Positions 1 through 9,945 of a stretch of DNA of 64,000 nt are shown in pieces. The stretch's first letter is position 1. The number at the start of each line of letters is the position of its first letter. The stretch is from the NCBI RefSeq assembly GCF_022427965.1, contig NZ_JAKTTI010000002.1, forward strand, positions 186,001-250,000, read 5' to 3'. This DNA comes from Fredinandcohnia quinoae (GTDB lineage: Bacteria > Bacillota > Bacilli > Bacillales > Bacillaceae_L). The notes under the pieces were generated by a model. It searched no databases. It saw only the letters and a list, made by a program, of their open reading frames with translations, and was not told where the DNA came from. The translations under genes and the position numbers were made by a program.

Positions 1-969
1 GTCTTTTATTTCATTTTCAACATATTTTTCTAATTCATCGAGCACTTGTGTTTGATCAACATTTAACTTGGAGTCATTTTCCATAATACTTAATTCAGAA
101 GTCACATCCACGGAAAGATTAATTTCTCCATTCTGCAATTTCGGTTTGATCTTACTATCCACTCTGATAATTTCAAAACTAATATTCCCACCACCTTGAT
201 CCTCTGGGATATTAATTGTAATGACTCCTGTTTCAATTTCATTTCGAATCCACAAAAGACCACGCGTTTCTGTTTTATCCAACCAACCAACTAACTTGTC
301 ACCCTTGAAGACAGCTGCTCCATTGATTTCTTGTCCTTCTCTTGACTTATTCTTCGTATTTTCTTCTAATGGTGTGAGTGAGAACTGTGGGGCTACTGGT
401 TCTTTTCCATCCGTAAGAAGCATATTCATAAAATCCCTAATATATACTGATAATCCTGCACCTATCTTGGCGAGTTCCTTCGTTTCCTCGGCTGAAATAC
501 TTTCCAATTGGGGCATGTTATTTATTAATTCGGAAGCTTGTCCTTTTGTAAACATAATAAAGCTGTTAATTCTAGGTTCGTTGTATCTCGAATGAAAATC
601 GATGATGTTAGAAATTCCTTTTTTCGCCATATCCTCTCCAATTAATAAAACCCGACTCTGGGAAAAGAAAATATTTCTTGAAATCTTCCCTTGTATATTT
701 CGATATGCTTCAGAAATAGTATCTCCTGTCTCGGAAACGACAAATGTACTATTAGAGCTACCTCCCTGACTTCCACTAGTCGGTCCCAATTTCACTGGGA
801 TTGCAACTTGAATTGATAAAAGGAGCTTATCATCTTCAGTTAGGTCAATTCCAATAGCCGTTACAATCGCTATATCGTTAACTTCGACACGATTCCAACA
901 CCCTGTAAGCAATATGATGATTATCACGCATATAATGAGCATTCTAGAAGTTCTTATCACCAACATCAT
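1..969 (-). CDS. Ger(x)C-family spore germination lipoprotein (partial, C-terminus beyond window)
   Basis: This is the C subunit of a GerA-type germinant receptor, a lipoprotein on the outer face of the spore inner membrane. The reading frame is open from about 969 to the window edge (about 323 codons), so the C-terminus is missing. The N-terminus has a hydrophobic signal followed by the lipobox LLTGC with Cys at about residue 24, then WNRVEVNDIAI, the typical start of mature GerC proteins. Several starts crowd together (ATG 969, ATG 966, TTG 963, GTG 960) behind a weak AACAGG; the exact one is uncertain. It begins about 20 bp after the A subunit and is the last gene of the B-A-C operon. Confidence 0.85.
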   Translation of the reverse strand, partial: MMLVIRTSRMLIICVIIIILLTGCWNRVEVNDIAIVTAIGIDLTEDDKLLLSIQVAIPVKLGPTSGSQGGSSNSTFVVSETGDTISEAYRNIQGKISRNIFFSQSRVLLIGEDMAKKGISNIIDFHSRYNEPRINSFIMFTKGQASELINNMPQLESISAEETKELAKIGAGLSVYIRDFMNMLLTDGKEPVAPQFSLTPLEENTKNKSREGQEINGAAVFKGDKLVGWLDKTETRGLLWIRNEIETGVITINIPEDQGGGNISFEIIRVDSKIKPKLQNGEINLSVDVTSELSIMENDSKLNVDQTQVLDELEKYVENEIKD

Positions 970-989
970 CCTGTTCAATTAGTAACAAT

Positions 990-2540
990 CTAGTATTTTT
1001 GATTTCGACGTCCTAATCTCGTTACATTTCTTTTTCCTGTTTGCTCTGGACGTTGATTCATCATGTACCATGGGACTCGAATAAAGATATCCTTCAAGTT
1101 ATTAAAATTGATCGGAGCAATCGGGGCCAAGTATGGAACACCGAAAGACCGCAGCTGAACGAGATGAGCCAATATGAAGAAGACACCTAATAAGATTCCA
1201 TAAAATCCAAGGTTTGCAGACAGAAAAATCATGATAAACCTTAGAAGTCTAATTGCTCCAGTTAAGGAGTAACTAGGGAACATAAAGGAAGCAATCCCTG
1301 TTGTAGACACGACAATAACTAATGGAGCCGAGACAATTCCAGCTTCAACTGCAGCTTGTCCAATAACTAATGCACCGACAATACTTACCGTTGATCCGAT
1401 TGGTCGTGGCAAACGTAAGCCAGCCTCTCGTAATGCTTCAAAGGTTATTTCCATTAACAATGCTTCAACAACAGCTGGAAATGGTACCTTTTCCCTTGAA
1501 GCTGCAACACTAAATAACAGGTTTGTTGGCAACAATTCCTGATGAAAAGTCGTAACAGCAATGTATATTGAAGGAAATAATAAGGCCACCAATAAAAATA
1601 AATAGCGGATAAATCGAATGAATGATGTCATGACAAATCTTCCATAATAGTCTTCAGGAGAATTCATCATTTGAAAAAAGGTTACTGGAACAATAAGAGC
1701 GAATGGGCTATTTTCCACAAGAATTCCAATTCTGCCTTCAAGAAGGCTACCGACAACTCGATCAGGTCTTTCAGTTTGTAAAACTTGCGGAAATACCGAA
1801 AAGGGATAGTCTTCAATAAACTCAAGGATGTAGCCACTATCCTCGATAGCATCAATATTAATCTGCTGCAATCTTCTACGAACTTCTTCGACAATCGATT
1901 GCTCTGCAAGATTATCTATAAAGGTAATAATCACTTCGGACTGTGATAATGTTCCGATCTTCATATTTTCAAATTTCAATTGTGTTGTTTTTAATCGCCT
2001 TCGAATCATACTTGCATTTGTTCGAATATTTTCAGTAAATCCTTCTCTTGGGCCAATTACAACTGCTTCTGATACAGGTTCATCAACCGATCGTTGTTCC
2101 CAATATTGTTCGCTAATAAATAATGCCATTTTAATACCATTAATCAAGATAACTGTACCACCCGACAATATCTGATCAATGACTTTTTGAAGTGTTTCCC
2201 CTTGTTGTACTTGAGCGGAACTTAGCAAAGCTACGAAATGTTCCATTGTTGGTTCAGTCAAATCTCCATTTTTATTTAGTAAAGGATGTATGACATGTTG
2301 TTCCATTCGATCCATATCAACTAATCCATTTAGATAGATGATGATTGCCGGATAGGAAGAGTTGATTTCAAGCTCTCGATATGTAAAATCTGCTGCATTT
2401 TCAAATTGCTTTTGAATCTGTGTAAAATCTTCTTGAAGATTTCCTGATAATAAGTCTACTTGCTTTTGATCATTTATATTGTTTGGATTAGATTTTGGAT
2501 CTGTAGAAGTCATTTTTTTTATCCATCTTGACATTTTCAT
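990..2540 (-). CDS. GerA-family spore germination protein (receptor A subunit)
   Basis: This is the A subunit of a germinant receptor, anchored in the spore inner membrane. The soluble N-terminal half is followed by membrane segments from about residue 310. The family signature REAGLRLPRPIG, followed by GALVIGQAAVEAG, is present. I place the start at ATG 2540, which has GAGGGGGTG six bases upstream; a longer in-frame ORF to 2651 would overlap the B gene and lacks a ribosome site. The product is about 516 residues, normal for the family. Expression in the forespore under sigma G is known for the family but no promoter was assigned here. The germinant is unknown. Confidence 0.93.
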   Translation of the reverse strand: MKMSRWIKKMTSTDPKSNPNNINDQKQVDLLSGNLQEDFTQIQKQFENAADFTYRELEINSSYPAIIIYLNGLVDMDRMEQHVIHPLLNKNGDLTEPTMEHFVALLSSAQVQQGETLQKVIDQILSGGTVILINGIKMALFISEQYWEQRSVDEPVSEAVVIGPREGFTENIRTNASMIRRRLKTTQLKFENMKIGTLSQSEVIITFIDNLAEQSIVEEVRRRLQQINIDAIEDSGYILEFIEDYPFSVFPQVLQTERPDRVVGSLLEGRIGILVENSPFALIVPVTFFQMMNSPEDYYGRFVMTSFIRFIRYLFLLVALLFPSIYIAVTTFHQELLPTNLLFSVAASREKVPFPAVVEALLMEITFEALREAGLRLPRPIGSTVSIVGALVIGQAAVEAGIVSAPLVIVVSTTGIASFMFPSYSLTGAIRLLRFIMIFLSANLGFYGILLGVFFILAHLVQLRSFGVPYLAPIAPINFNNLKDIFIRVPWYMMNQRPEQTGKRNVTRLGRRNQKY

Positions 2541-2562
2541 AGATAGCACCCCCTCATGATGT

Positions 2563-3666
2563 CTAAGACTTCTTATCCCTAAGTTTCCTGCGCATAAATG
2601 CAATAGAAAGTAATAAAATTGGTACAATGATTTGTACGAAAGTATGCCCATATGGAATGTAGAGGGAAAATCCCTTTTTTAAATGTTCAATATAATTAGT
2701 TGCACTTATAAGAGATAAAAAGACAATAATAGGTCCTAAACCTAGAAAAACAGTACGGGTTTGTTTAAGCCTAAGTAATTGTGAAATTCCAATCGCTGCT
2801 GCGAGGGTAAACCCACCTACCTTAAAAAATACACCAGCAACCATCATTAAAATAACAAGTGCATCAAAACGTTCTAGAAAGTCTGCAACAGATACTAATT
2901 GTGTAGCAGCTAGTAGCTTAAACATATCTCTGCTATAAATTTCTGGACTTAATACAGATAGCATCATGATTGTGTTAAGTGTTAAGATTATTCCGCCAAT
3001 TAATATTGCGAGCATACCTATCCTTTTCACATTCTTCTTATTGCTTAGAGATGGGAAAAACATCATGATGACTATCGCTTCTCCAAATGGAAAGTTAATC
3101 CCATTTGGAATAGCCTCCTTCAATACTGGCTTCACACCATCCCCTAGTATTGGGGTAATATTGTTGATATCAAATTGTTCAACGGTTAATAAAAGAATCC
3201 AAATTAATAATAAGGAAAAAATATAAACTGGAAATACGACTTCACTCATACGTCCAATCGTTTCAATCCCTCCCCTTAAGCAATAGATCATCAACACCAT
3301 AAAGGTTCCGATAATAACAAAAATGGGTGTCTCCGTTAAAATTGTAGAAACAATCAAGTTCCCTAATTCTCTAATTGCTCTTGAAGCTGAATATGTGAAA
3401 TGTAAAATATAAAGCAAAATTAATGGGTATGACAGATACTTACCAATCAATTTCGGTAACATTTGGACTAATGTATCATCAGGGTAATAGGTTGCTAATT
3501 GCGAGTAAATGGCCATTAAAATGAGACCACCTATCATTCCAATAATAATTGTTATCCATGCATCTTGTTTCACCCCTTCACCCAGCCCTAAAATCATTGC
3601 TGTTCCTAATACATAGCCGGCCATTAAATAGAAAAGTTGAATTCCACTTATTTTTTCCTTAATCAT
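2563..3666 (-). CDS. GerB-family spore germination permease (receptor B subunit)
   Basis: This is the B subunit of the germinant receptor, related to APC-superfamily amino-acid transporters and thought to bind the germinant. It has 367 residues with about ten hydrophobic segments. It opens with the family-typical KISGIQLFYLMAGYVLGTA and has a polar tail RRKLRDKKS. GGGAG lies seven bases before ATG 3666. It is the first gene of the operon, 22 bp from the A gene. The B-A-C gene order differs from the A-B-C order of B. subtilis gerA but is common in Bacillaceae. Confidence 0.93.
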   Translation of the reverse strand: MIKEKISGIQLFYLMAGYVLGTAMILGLGEGVKQDAWITIIIGMIGGLILMAIYSQLATYYPDDTLVQMLPKLIGKYLSYPLILLYILHFTYSASRAIRELGNLIVSTILTETPIFVIIGTFMVLMIYCLRGGIETIGRMSEVVFPVYIFSLLLIWILLLTVEQFDINNITPILGDGVKPVLKEAIPNGINFPFGEAIVIMMFFPSLSNKKNVKRIGMLAILIGGIILTLNTIMMLSVLSPEIYSRDMFKLLAATQLVSVADFLERFDALVILMMVAGVFFKVGGFTLAAAIGISQLLRLKQTRTVFLGLGPIIVFLSLISATNYIEHLKKGFSLYIPYGHTFVQIIVPILLLSIAFMRRKLRDKKS

Positions 3667-3776
3667 TTGTTTTCTCCCTTAAGGTGTACAAAAGCCTGAT
3701 ATTTTTTATGGTTTTTGCATTTTCCACTTTTGTTAAGTTTTCCCACAATATTACCCGTTATGTAAAAAATGAAAAT

Positions 3777-3815
3777 AAAAAACACATGAGCTTTTTGAAA
3801 ACTCATGTGTTTTTA
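3777..3815 (-). terminator. Rho-independent terminator after the fumarase gene
   Basis: Perfect arms AACACATGAG (3781-3790) and CTCATGTGTT (3802-3811) are flanked by A and T runs, so the hairpin can work in both directions. It sits just after the fumarase stop. Confidence 0.85.
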
Positions 3816-3846
3816 ACAAATATAGTTACTTAATTCAAATATGCGA

Positions 3847-5379
3847 TTAAAATACTCGTTCTTTAAATTGCTCAAGCTTTTCCAGTGATGATTTATCTAC
3901 ATCTTCATGCAGGCTATTGCCATGTGAATCCATTGTTACCACAGCAGTGAATCCTTCTACTGACAGATGCCACATCGCTTCTGGAATACCAAACTGCATA
4001 AGGTCTACACCATCAACTGATTTAATACAATCTGCATAATATTGAGCTGCACCACCGATTGCATTTAAATACACCCCGCCATGCTCTTTAAGAGCTGCAA
4101 GTGTTTTTGGACCCATGCCACCTTTTCCAATAACCGCACGGATACCGAATTTCTTCATGATATCTCCTTGGTATGGCTCCTCACGAATACTTGTTGTCGG
4201 TCCAGCTGCTTTTACATGCCAGTTGCCTTCTTCGTCTTTTAGCATAACTGGTCCACAGTGATAAATGACTTGTCCATTTAGGTCCACTGGTGCATCATTA
4301 TCAGATAGATGTTTATGAATTGCGTCACGGCCAGTATACATGCGGCCATTAATTTTCACCACATCTCCGACTTTTAGTTCACGAATTTGCGCTTCTGTAA
4401 TCGGAGCTTGAAGGACGACTTCACGCGTTTCTGATTTTACCTCTTCCACGTCAACTTTTTCTTTAGAAAAATCAATTTCTTCACCTTCATTGTATAACCA
4501 TTCATTAATATCGCCGGTTTCGGCATGAAGAGTAACACCCAGGCGACGATACGCCCAGCAATTATACGCAACTGAAACGAAGAAACTTGCAGGAATACGA
4601 TTCATTACACCTACTTTACAACCAAGCAAGGTCGTTTCGCCCCCGAAGCCCATTGTTCCAATACCAAGCTTATTTGCATTTTCCATCACATATTCTTCAA
4701 GCTTTCGTAACTCCTCATTCGGATTCACATCTTCGACACTACGGAATAGTTGTTCTTTAGCTAATTCATATCCAGAAGTACGGTCTCCCCCGATGCCAAC
4801 TCCGATGAAACCAGCACTACATCCTTGACCTTGAGCCTGATAGACAGAATGCATAATACATTTACGAATTCCATCAAGATCACGGCCCGCTCTACCAAGC
4901 CCCTCTAATTCACATGGTAAGCTATATTGAATATTTTTATTTTCACAACCGCCGCCTTTTAAAATAAGGCGCACGTCGATATAATCTTTTTCCCATTGTT
5001 CAAATTTAATAACTGGAGTGCCTTCCCCTAGGTTATCTCCACTATTTTCACCTGTTAATGAATCAACTGAATTTGGACGAAGCTTTCCACCCTTCGTTGC
5101 TTCTGCGATTGCATTTTTAATTGCTGCTTTTATTTTTAATTGGTTCACACCTACAGGAGTCTTCACTTTAAAAGTTGGTAAGCCCGTATCCTGACAGATT
5201 GGTGAAACATTCACATCAGCCATTGAAATATTATTTGTAATCGTTGAAAGTGACATTGCTGCACGTGTCCCTGCACTTTCACTAGCTTTTGCACGAGCAA
5301 CTGCCCTTCTTACATCCTTTGGAAGTCTCGTTGACGTTTCAACGATTAACTTATACATGCTTTGTTGTAGCTTTTCCAT
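3847..5379 (-). CDS. fumA: Class I (iron-sulfur) fumarate hydratase
   Basis: This enzyme interconverts fumarate and malate in the TCA cycle using an oxygen-sensitive [4Fe-4S] cluster. The 510 residues comprise the alpha-type domain (about 10-285) fused to the beta-type domain (about 320-505), as in single-chain class I fumarases. Visible signatures are PICQDTGLPTFKV near the N-terminus, GGGCENKN, GQGCSAGFIGVGIGGDR, and PTTSIREEPYQ with GKGGMG in the C-terminal domain. AAGGGG precedes ATG 5379. The gene appears monocistronic, with its own terminator. It is distinct from the class II FumC enzyme used by B. subtilis. The name follows the fused type and does not imply E. coli orthology. Confidence 0.93.
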   Translation of the reverse strand: MEKLQQSMYKLIVETSTRLPKDVRRAVARAKASESAGTRAAMSLSTITNNISMADVNVSPICQDTGLPTFKVKTPVGVNQLKIKAAIKNAIAEATKGGKLRPNSVDSLTGENSGDNLGEGTPVIKFEQWEKDYIDVRLILKGGGCENKNIQYSLPCELEGLGRAGRDLDGIRKCIMHSVYQAQGQGCSAGFIGVGIGGDRTSGYELAKEQLFRSVEDVNPNEELRKLEEYVMENANKLGIGTMGFGGETTLLGCKVGVMNRIPASFFVSVAYNCWAYRRLGVTLHAETGDINEWLYNEGEEIDFSKEKVDVEEVKSETREVVLQAPITEAQIRELKVGDVVKINGRMYTGRDAIHKHLSDNDAPVDLNGQVIYHCGPVMLKDEEGNWHVKAAGPTTSIREEPYQGDIMKKFGIRAVIGKGGMGPKTLAALKEHGGVYLNAIGGAAQYYADCIKSVDGVDLMQFGIPEAMWHLSVEGFTAVVTMDSHGNSLHEDVDKSSLEKLEQFKERVF

Positions 5380-5504
5380 CTATATTCCCCTTCCCTTACA
5401 AATCCCCTATTTTCTATCTATTTCACACATAATATTATACTCCTAGATACTATATTCGGAAAGGGATTTGCAAGCGATTCCAATATTTTGGATAGAGTGA
5501 ATAC

Positions 5505-7646
5505 TTAATGGATGAGTTTACTTGCTTTTGCTTTTTTAACAAGTCCACCGCTTATATTGTTAATTGGCTTCTTAAGTGCCAAACCAAAAAGTAATGTTAT
5601 TCCTGTAAATAGACTAAGTACAAGGAGATCATGACGAACAACATCCCAGAGTATCCCTCCGACCGCCTCCCGCATCATGCTAATTGCATAGGTAAACGGT
5701 AAAAATGGAAAAATTGCCTGAAAAAATGGTGGTGTTACTTGAATTGGGAATGTTCCTCCTGACCCGGCCAACTGCAGTACTAAAAATACAATTGCCATTG
5801 CTTTTCCGACATTTCCAAATATCGAAACAAGCGTGTACACGATGCACATAAACACCGTACTAATGATTGCACCAAACAAGACAAACCAAGGCTTTGCATC
5901 AACATACGTCCCTAACACTGCCATATCACCAACCGTGACAATTAAGGATTGGAGTATCGCAATTGTCCAAAATGTTAAAAATCGCCCAAAATAAATTTCA
6001 TAGCTTTTGAAGTGAATCTCTTCACTATGAACTTCTACGGTTAGTAGTGAAACTAATAAAAGGGCGCCAACCCATAAAGAAAGCGTTGTAAAGAAAGGAC
6101 TCATCGCTGAACCGTAATTAGGTATTGGGAATAAGTGATGTTCTTTCAGTTCAACTGGCTCAGCAAAAAACTCGCTTTCTTTCTGAAAGTTAAGTGTTAA
6201 TAGCTGAATGATTTCATTTAAATCCTGTTCCTTTTCAAACTTACGAATGCTGTCTGCCAATTCCTTTATTTTAGATTCCACTGTCGGAAGGCTTGCTTGA
6301 ATGTGGGAAATCTCTGCCTTACCGATTGAAAGACCTTGTTGTGCATCCTTTAAAATCCCTTCTACCTCAGGAATTCTTTGATTTGTTTCATTTAAAATTC
6401 GATCGGCATTTTCAGCTGTAAGCTGTGCCTTTTGAAAGCCTTGTTCCAGCTTAGGTTTGATGTCACTTTCATATCGATTAGTTAAGTCTTCTGTTATTGC
6501 TGTAGTCTCTTTCGCAAGCCGATTAATCTCATTGATGAAACCTTTTGCTTGTTCCTCATCAACTTCTTGAATTCTATTGATTAATTCTTGTTCCTTTTGA
6601 TATTTGTTCGTAAGTCCTTGTAACTTTGAAATTTCAGATGTTAAGATCTCACTATTTGTTAAGTTGTTAACATGATCAAATAAGTCGATTATTACATTCG
6701 TAACGGTGATACCAATTCCCAATTGCTTTTCAATATGACCCAGTTGAGCTTTGGCATCCTGAATGGAAATCGTTCCATTTTGCATCGATGCGGTCACTTG
6801 CTCGACATATAATGAAGCAGCAGTTAATGTTTGAATATCCTGTTTTACATTTGGAGCAATGGTGTTAGCTATATCTTTACTTGTTTTAAGATATTGTTGT
6901 AGTGAATCAGATACCCTAATTCCTTCTTGCGTCATATGAGCAACAATTGGAAGATTCTTTTGTACTTCGTTCACAATATCCTCTGTTTTATTTGCATCAG
7001 TAAGTGCAGTATTAACAGCATTTTTAAGCGCAGGAAAGTTTTTCTCTAGCTTAAAAATAAGGTCTCGCACTTTTTGAATTGTCGGTAATTCTTTTTCAAG
7101 CTCTACCCCAATTTCGTTGAATATTTTAAAAATCGCTCCATTTGCGGTTTTAATAAAATTTTTACTAATTTGTTCGGTAATACCAGTAGCACCTTTTGCA
7201 GTGATTTTTGGAGCAATCGCATTTATTTTCTCATTCACGGTATAATCGATTGTGGCTTTTGTGGGATTTTTTGTTAAGACTGTTGCTATTTTTGCCGAAA
7301 AATCCTTCGGGATGATGATACTTGCATAATAGTTTCCATGATTAACACCATTTAATGCAGTTTTTTCATCAACAAAGGTCCAACCTAGCAACTTATTTTT
7401 CTTCAAAGACTCTACAATTTCCTCGCCTGCATTAATCTTTTTTTCTTTAATGGTTGTTCCTTCGTCATGATTTGTAACGGCTATCTTAATTCCCTTCGTA
7501 TTTCCATATGGGTCCCAAGAAGCCTTTATATTAAACCAAGCATATAAAGAGGGCAGAAAAATTAATCCTAAAATGATGATAAGTGCAGCCCAATTTGTTA
7601 CGATCCGCTTTACATCCGTTTTGTATATTTGAAATATATTTTTCAT
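5505..7646 (-). CDS. YhgE/Pip-family membrane protein (ABC-2-like)
   Basis: This belongs to the YhgE/phage infection protein (Pip) family. These are large membrane proteins with one N-terminal membrane helix, a long extracytoplasmic helical or coiled-coil region, and a C-terminal block of about five membrane helices like ABC-2 permeases. The N-terminus (ALIIILGLIFLPSLYAWFNI) and the C-terminal block (residues about 520-700) fit. Lactococcal Pip is a phage receptor; related proteins are linked to type VII secretion (EsaA) or export, so the role here is open. I chose ATG 7646 because GGGGG lies eight bases upstream, rather than the longer ORF to 7685. The product has about 713 residues. Confidence 0.85.
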   Translation of the reverse strand: MKNIFQIYKTDVKRIVTNWAALIIILGLIFLPSLYAWFNIKASWDPYGNTKGIKIAVTNHDEGTTIKEKKINAGEEIVESLKKNKLLGWTFVDEKTALNGVNHGNYYASIIIPKDFSAKIATVLTKNPTKATIDYTVNEKINAIAPKITAKGATGITEQISKNFIKTANGAIFKIFNEIGVELEKELPTIQKVRDLIFKLEKNFPALKNAVNTALTDANKTEDIVNEVQKNLPIVAHMTQEGIRVSDSLQQYLKTSKDIANTIAPNVKQDIQTLTAASLYVEQVTASMQNGTISIQDAKAQLGHIEKQLGIGITVTNVIIDLFDHVNNLTNSEILTSEISKLQGLTNKYQKEQELINRIQEVDEEQAKGFINEINRLAKETTAITEDLTNRYESDIKPKLEQGFQKAQLTAENADRILNETNQRIPEVEGILKDAQQGLSIGKAEISHIQASLPTVESKIKELADSIRKFEKEQDLNEIIQLLTLNFQKESEFFAEPVELKEHHLFPIPNYGSAMSPFFTTLSLWVGALLLVSLLTVEVHSEEIHFKSYEIYFGRFLTFWTIAILQSLIVTVGDMAVLGTYVDAKPWFVLFGAIISTVFMCIVYTLVSIFGNVGKAMAIVFLVLQLAGSGGTFPIQVTPPFFQAIFPFLPFTYAISMMREAVGGILWDVVRHDLLVLSLFTGITLLFGLALKKPINNISGGLVKKAKASKLIH

Positions 7647-7764
7647 TCTATAACCCCCAAATAAATGTAGGCATATGAACGCCAATTATGTATTAGCATT
7701 TACCTTTCAGGTGTATTCCTTGCGTGAAATTAATCATTCAACCTTTTGAGGGGAGGTACCGAGC

Positions 7765-8370
7765 ATTTGCATGGTCTTATTTTCCACATTTTCACTTTTC
7801 AGACCGGGTATCGGGCTCTTGCATGGTACATTTTTCCATCTCTTTACTTTCACGGTTGTGTTTCTGCCGTTTTCATCACCGTTTTTCCCACTTTTTTACT
7901 TTTCTAGTGGTGTTTCTGGTGTTTTCACCATCACTTTTCCTATTTTTTTACTTTTATAGTGGTGTTCCTGGTGTTTTCACTATCAATTTTCCCACTTTTT
8001 TACTTTCACGGTGGTGTTTCTGCCGTTTTCACCACCACTTTTCCCATATTTTTACTTTTATAGTGGTGTTTCTGGTGTTTTCATCACCGTTTTTCCCATT
8101 TTTTCACTTTTATAGTGGTGTTTCTGCCGTTTTCACCACCAACTTTCCCACTTTTTTACTTTTCTGGTGGTGTTTCTGCCGTTTTCACCACCACTTTTCC
8201 CACTTTTTTACTTTTCTGATGGTGTTTCTGCCGTTTTCACCACCACTTTTCCTACTTTTTTACTTTTATAGTGGTGTTCCTGGTGTTTTCACCACCACTT
8301 TTCCCACTTTTTTACTTTTCTAGTGGTGTTTCTGCCTTTTCTACAATCACTTTTCCTACCTTTTTACTTC
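7765..8370. repeat. 52-bp tandem repeat array (about 11 units, first two degenerate)
   Basis: Unit starts marked by GTTTTC recur exactly every 52 bp at 7869, 7921, 7973, 8025, 8077, 8129, 8181, 8233 and 8285, with degenerate copies before and after. Each unit is pyrimidine-rich on the plus strand and has CACCAC and GTGGTG arms about 25 bp apart, so each can fold. 52 is not a multiple of three, so long ORFs across the array are artefacts. It fills the gap between the divergent YhgE gene and the SE1561-type gene. Confidence 0.93.
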
Positions 8371-8400
8371 CCCACAAGCGCGTGCAAACCAAATCCAATA

Positions 8401-8437
8401 AAAAAAAGAGCTTGTCCACATTACGTGGCAAGCTCCT
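8401..8437 (-). terminator. Terminator after the SE1561-type gene
   Basis: GAGCTTG (8408-8414) pairs with CAAGCTC (8429-8435), with an inner CCAC/GTGG. On the minus strand it is followed by seven Ts. Confidence 0.85.
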
Positions 8438-8444
8438 ACAAAAT

Positions 8445-8636
8445 CTAACTGTCTTTCCAGTCCTTTTTAAATTGATCATATTTTACTTCTAAATCATCAA
8501 GCATGTTAAGTAATCGATCGATATCCTCAACATCAGTTGATTCAGGGTCCATCGTATCGATTACCTCGATGAACATATTCAAGCGGTCCTTTAAATACTT
8601 AATTTGCTGGTCTTTATCATGGATGGCATTTCCCAA
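8445..8636 (-). CDS. SE1561-family small protein
   Basis: This is a 63-residue acidic protein, probably all helical, beginning GNAIHDKDQQIKYLKDRL and containing DTMDPESTDVEDIDRLL. I recognise it as the SE1561 family of uncharacterised small Firmicutes proteins. The start is TTG 8636, supported by AAAGGGGAG about nine bases upstream; no ATG is suitably placed. A terminator follows directly. Function is unknown. The family call is from memory of the sequence pattern. Confidence 0.8.
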   Translation of the reverse strand: MGNAIHDKDQQIKYLKDRLNMFIEVIDTMDPESTDVEDIDRLLNMLDDLEVKYDQFKKDWKDS

Positions 8637-8782
8637 GTAACAGCTCCCCTTTCACTCATTTATCTTAATGAATCACCGCTAAATTGACAACCATCATTAT
8701 TTTCTTTATAATTCTTTGGTCTAATCACGTGAAGGAATTAATATTGAATAAGAAATACAATTTTACTTAGGAGATGACTACC

Positions 8783-9907
8783 TTGGATAAAAATATCCAG
8801 ATTACCCCTCAATATGATCCTTGGGAAGCATATTTAGATATCGAGCAATACGGTTCAATGCAATTAACAAATATTGAATTTACAACAACCACACTCTGTA
8901 ATATGAGATGTGAGCACTGTGCTGTTGGGTATACTTTACAACCAAAAGACCCTATTGCCCTACCACTAGAATTATTACTTAAACGACTTGATGAAATTCC
9001 AAAGCTTCGTTCATTAAGCATTACCGGTGGTGAGCCAATGCTCTCATTAAAATCCGTAGAGAATTATGTTGTACCTCTCCTTAAGTATGCACATGAAAGA
9101 GGCGTTCGCACTCAAATTAACTCTAACCTCACGTTAGAACTGTCTCGATATGAAAAGATTATTCCTTATTTGGATGTTCTCCATATTTCACACAATTGGG
9201 GGACAATTGAGGACTTTGTTGAAGGTGGTTTCGCTATGATGGATCGGAAGCCATCATTCGAACAACGTGCAGCCTATTTCGAAAGAATGATTGAAAATAG
9301 CAAAGCATTGTCAAACGCTGGTGTGATGGTATCAGCTGAAACGATGTTAAATAAGCGTACTTTACCACATATTGAAAAGATTCATAAACAGATTGTTGAA
9401 GAAATGCAATGTAGTCGACATGAAATTCACCCAATGTACCCTAGTGACTTCGCAAGTTCACTTGAAACATTATCACTTGAAGAAATTCGTGAAGCCCTAA
9501 ACCATCTCCTTAATGTTCGAAACGAAGATGTATGGATGCTCTTTGGCACATTACCATTTTATGCATGCAGTCAACATGAAGAAGATCTAAAGCTATTACA
9601 ACGCTTATATTCAAGTAAAAATGTAACTGTGCGAAATGATCCTGACGGTCGATCCAGATTAAATGTTAATATTTTTACAGGTGATGTGATCGTCACTGAC
9701 TTTGGCGACGCACCATCGTTAGGAAATATTACGACAAACACACTACAGGAATCATATGAAAAATGGAATAAATCAAAGCTTGCGAAAGAAATTGCTTGTC
9801 ATTGCCCTTCCGTAAAATGCTTGGGTCCAAACCTTTTAGTTAAAGATAAATACTATAAAAATGTTGATTTTACAACTCAATCAGCTAGATCTTTACTAAA
9901 CGTATAA
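8783..9907 (+). CDS. yfkAB: Radical SAM/CxCxxxxC protein YfkAB
   Basis: This is a radical SAM enzyme of unknown substrate. The SAM-cluster motif CNMRCEHC is near residue 40, and ITGGEP follows. The C-terminal CHCPSVKC fits the CxCxxxxC motif that defines YfkAB proteins and probably binds a second iron-sulfur cluster. AGGAG at 8769-8773 directly abuts ATG 8774. The in-frame TTG at 8783, nine bases from the AGGAG, is therefore the more likely start. The neighbours yfkD and yfkE are conserved in B. subtilis, which supports the identification. Confidence 0.93.
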   Translation: MDKNIQITPQYDPWEAYLDIEQYGSMQLTNIEFTTTTLCNMRCEHCAVGYTLQPKDPIALPLELLLKRLDEIPKLRSLSITGGEPMLSLKSVENYVVPLLKYAHERGVRTQINSNLTLELSRYEKIIPYLDVLHISHNWGTIEDFVEGGFAMMDRKPSFEQRAAYFERMIENSKALSNAGVMVSAETMLNKRTLPHIEKIHKQIVEEMQCSRHEIHPMYPSDFASSLETLSLEEIREALNHLLNVRNEDVWMLFGTLPFYACSQHEEDLKLLQRLYSSKNVTVRNDPDGRSRLNVNIFTGDVIVTDFGDAPSLGNITTNTLQESYEKWNKSKLAKEIACHCPSVKCLGPNLLVKDKYYKNVDFTTQSARSLLNV

Positions 9908-9910
9908 AAT

Positions 9911-9937
9911 ATCGGGTGGTACTCACTCACCACCCGC
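9911..9937. terminator. Hairpin between convergent yfkAB and yfkD
   Basis: GGGTGGT (9914-9920) and ACCACCC (9929-9935) form a 7-bp stem between the two convergent stops. The following T-run is poor, so termination may be weak. Confidence 0.6.
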
Positions 9938-9945
9938 GTTATTAA

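Noticed and set aside
990-2651. Longer start for the GerA-family gene at 2651
   Set aside because: It would overlap the gerB-type gene by almost 90 bp and lacks a ribosome site; ATG 2540 has a strong one.
7724-8492. Long plus-strand ORFs (199, 62 and 73 codons) rich in Phe, Ser and Val
   Set aside because: They lie inside the 52-bp tandem array. The unit length is not a multiple of three and there is no ribosome site, so they are repeat artefacts.
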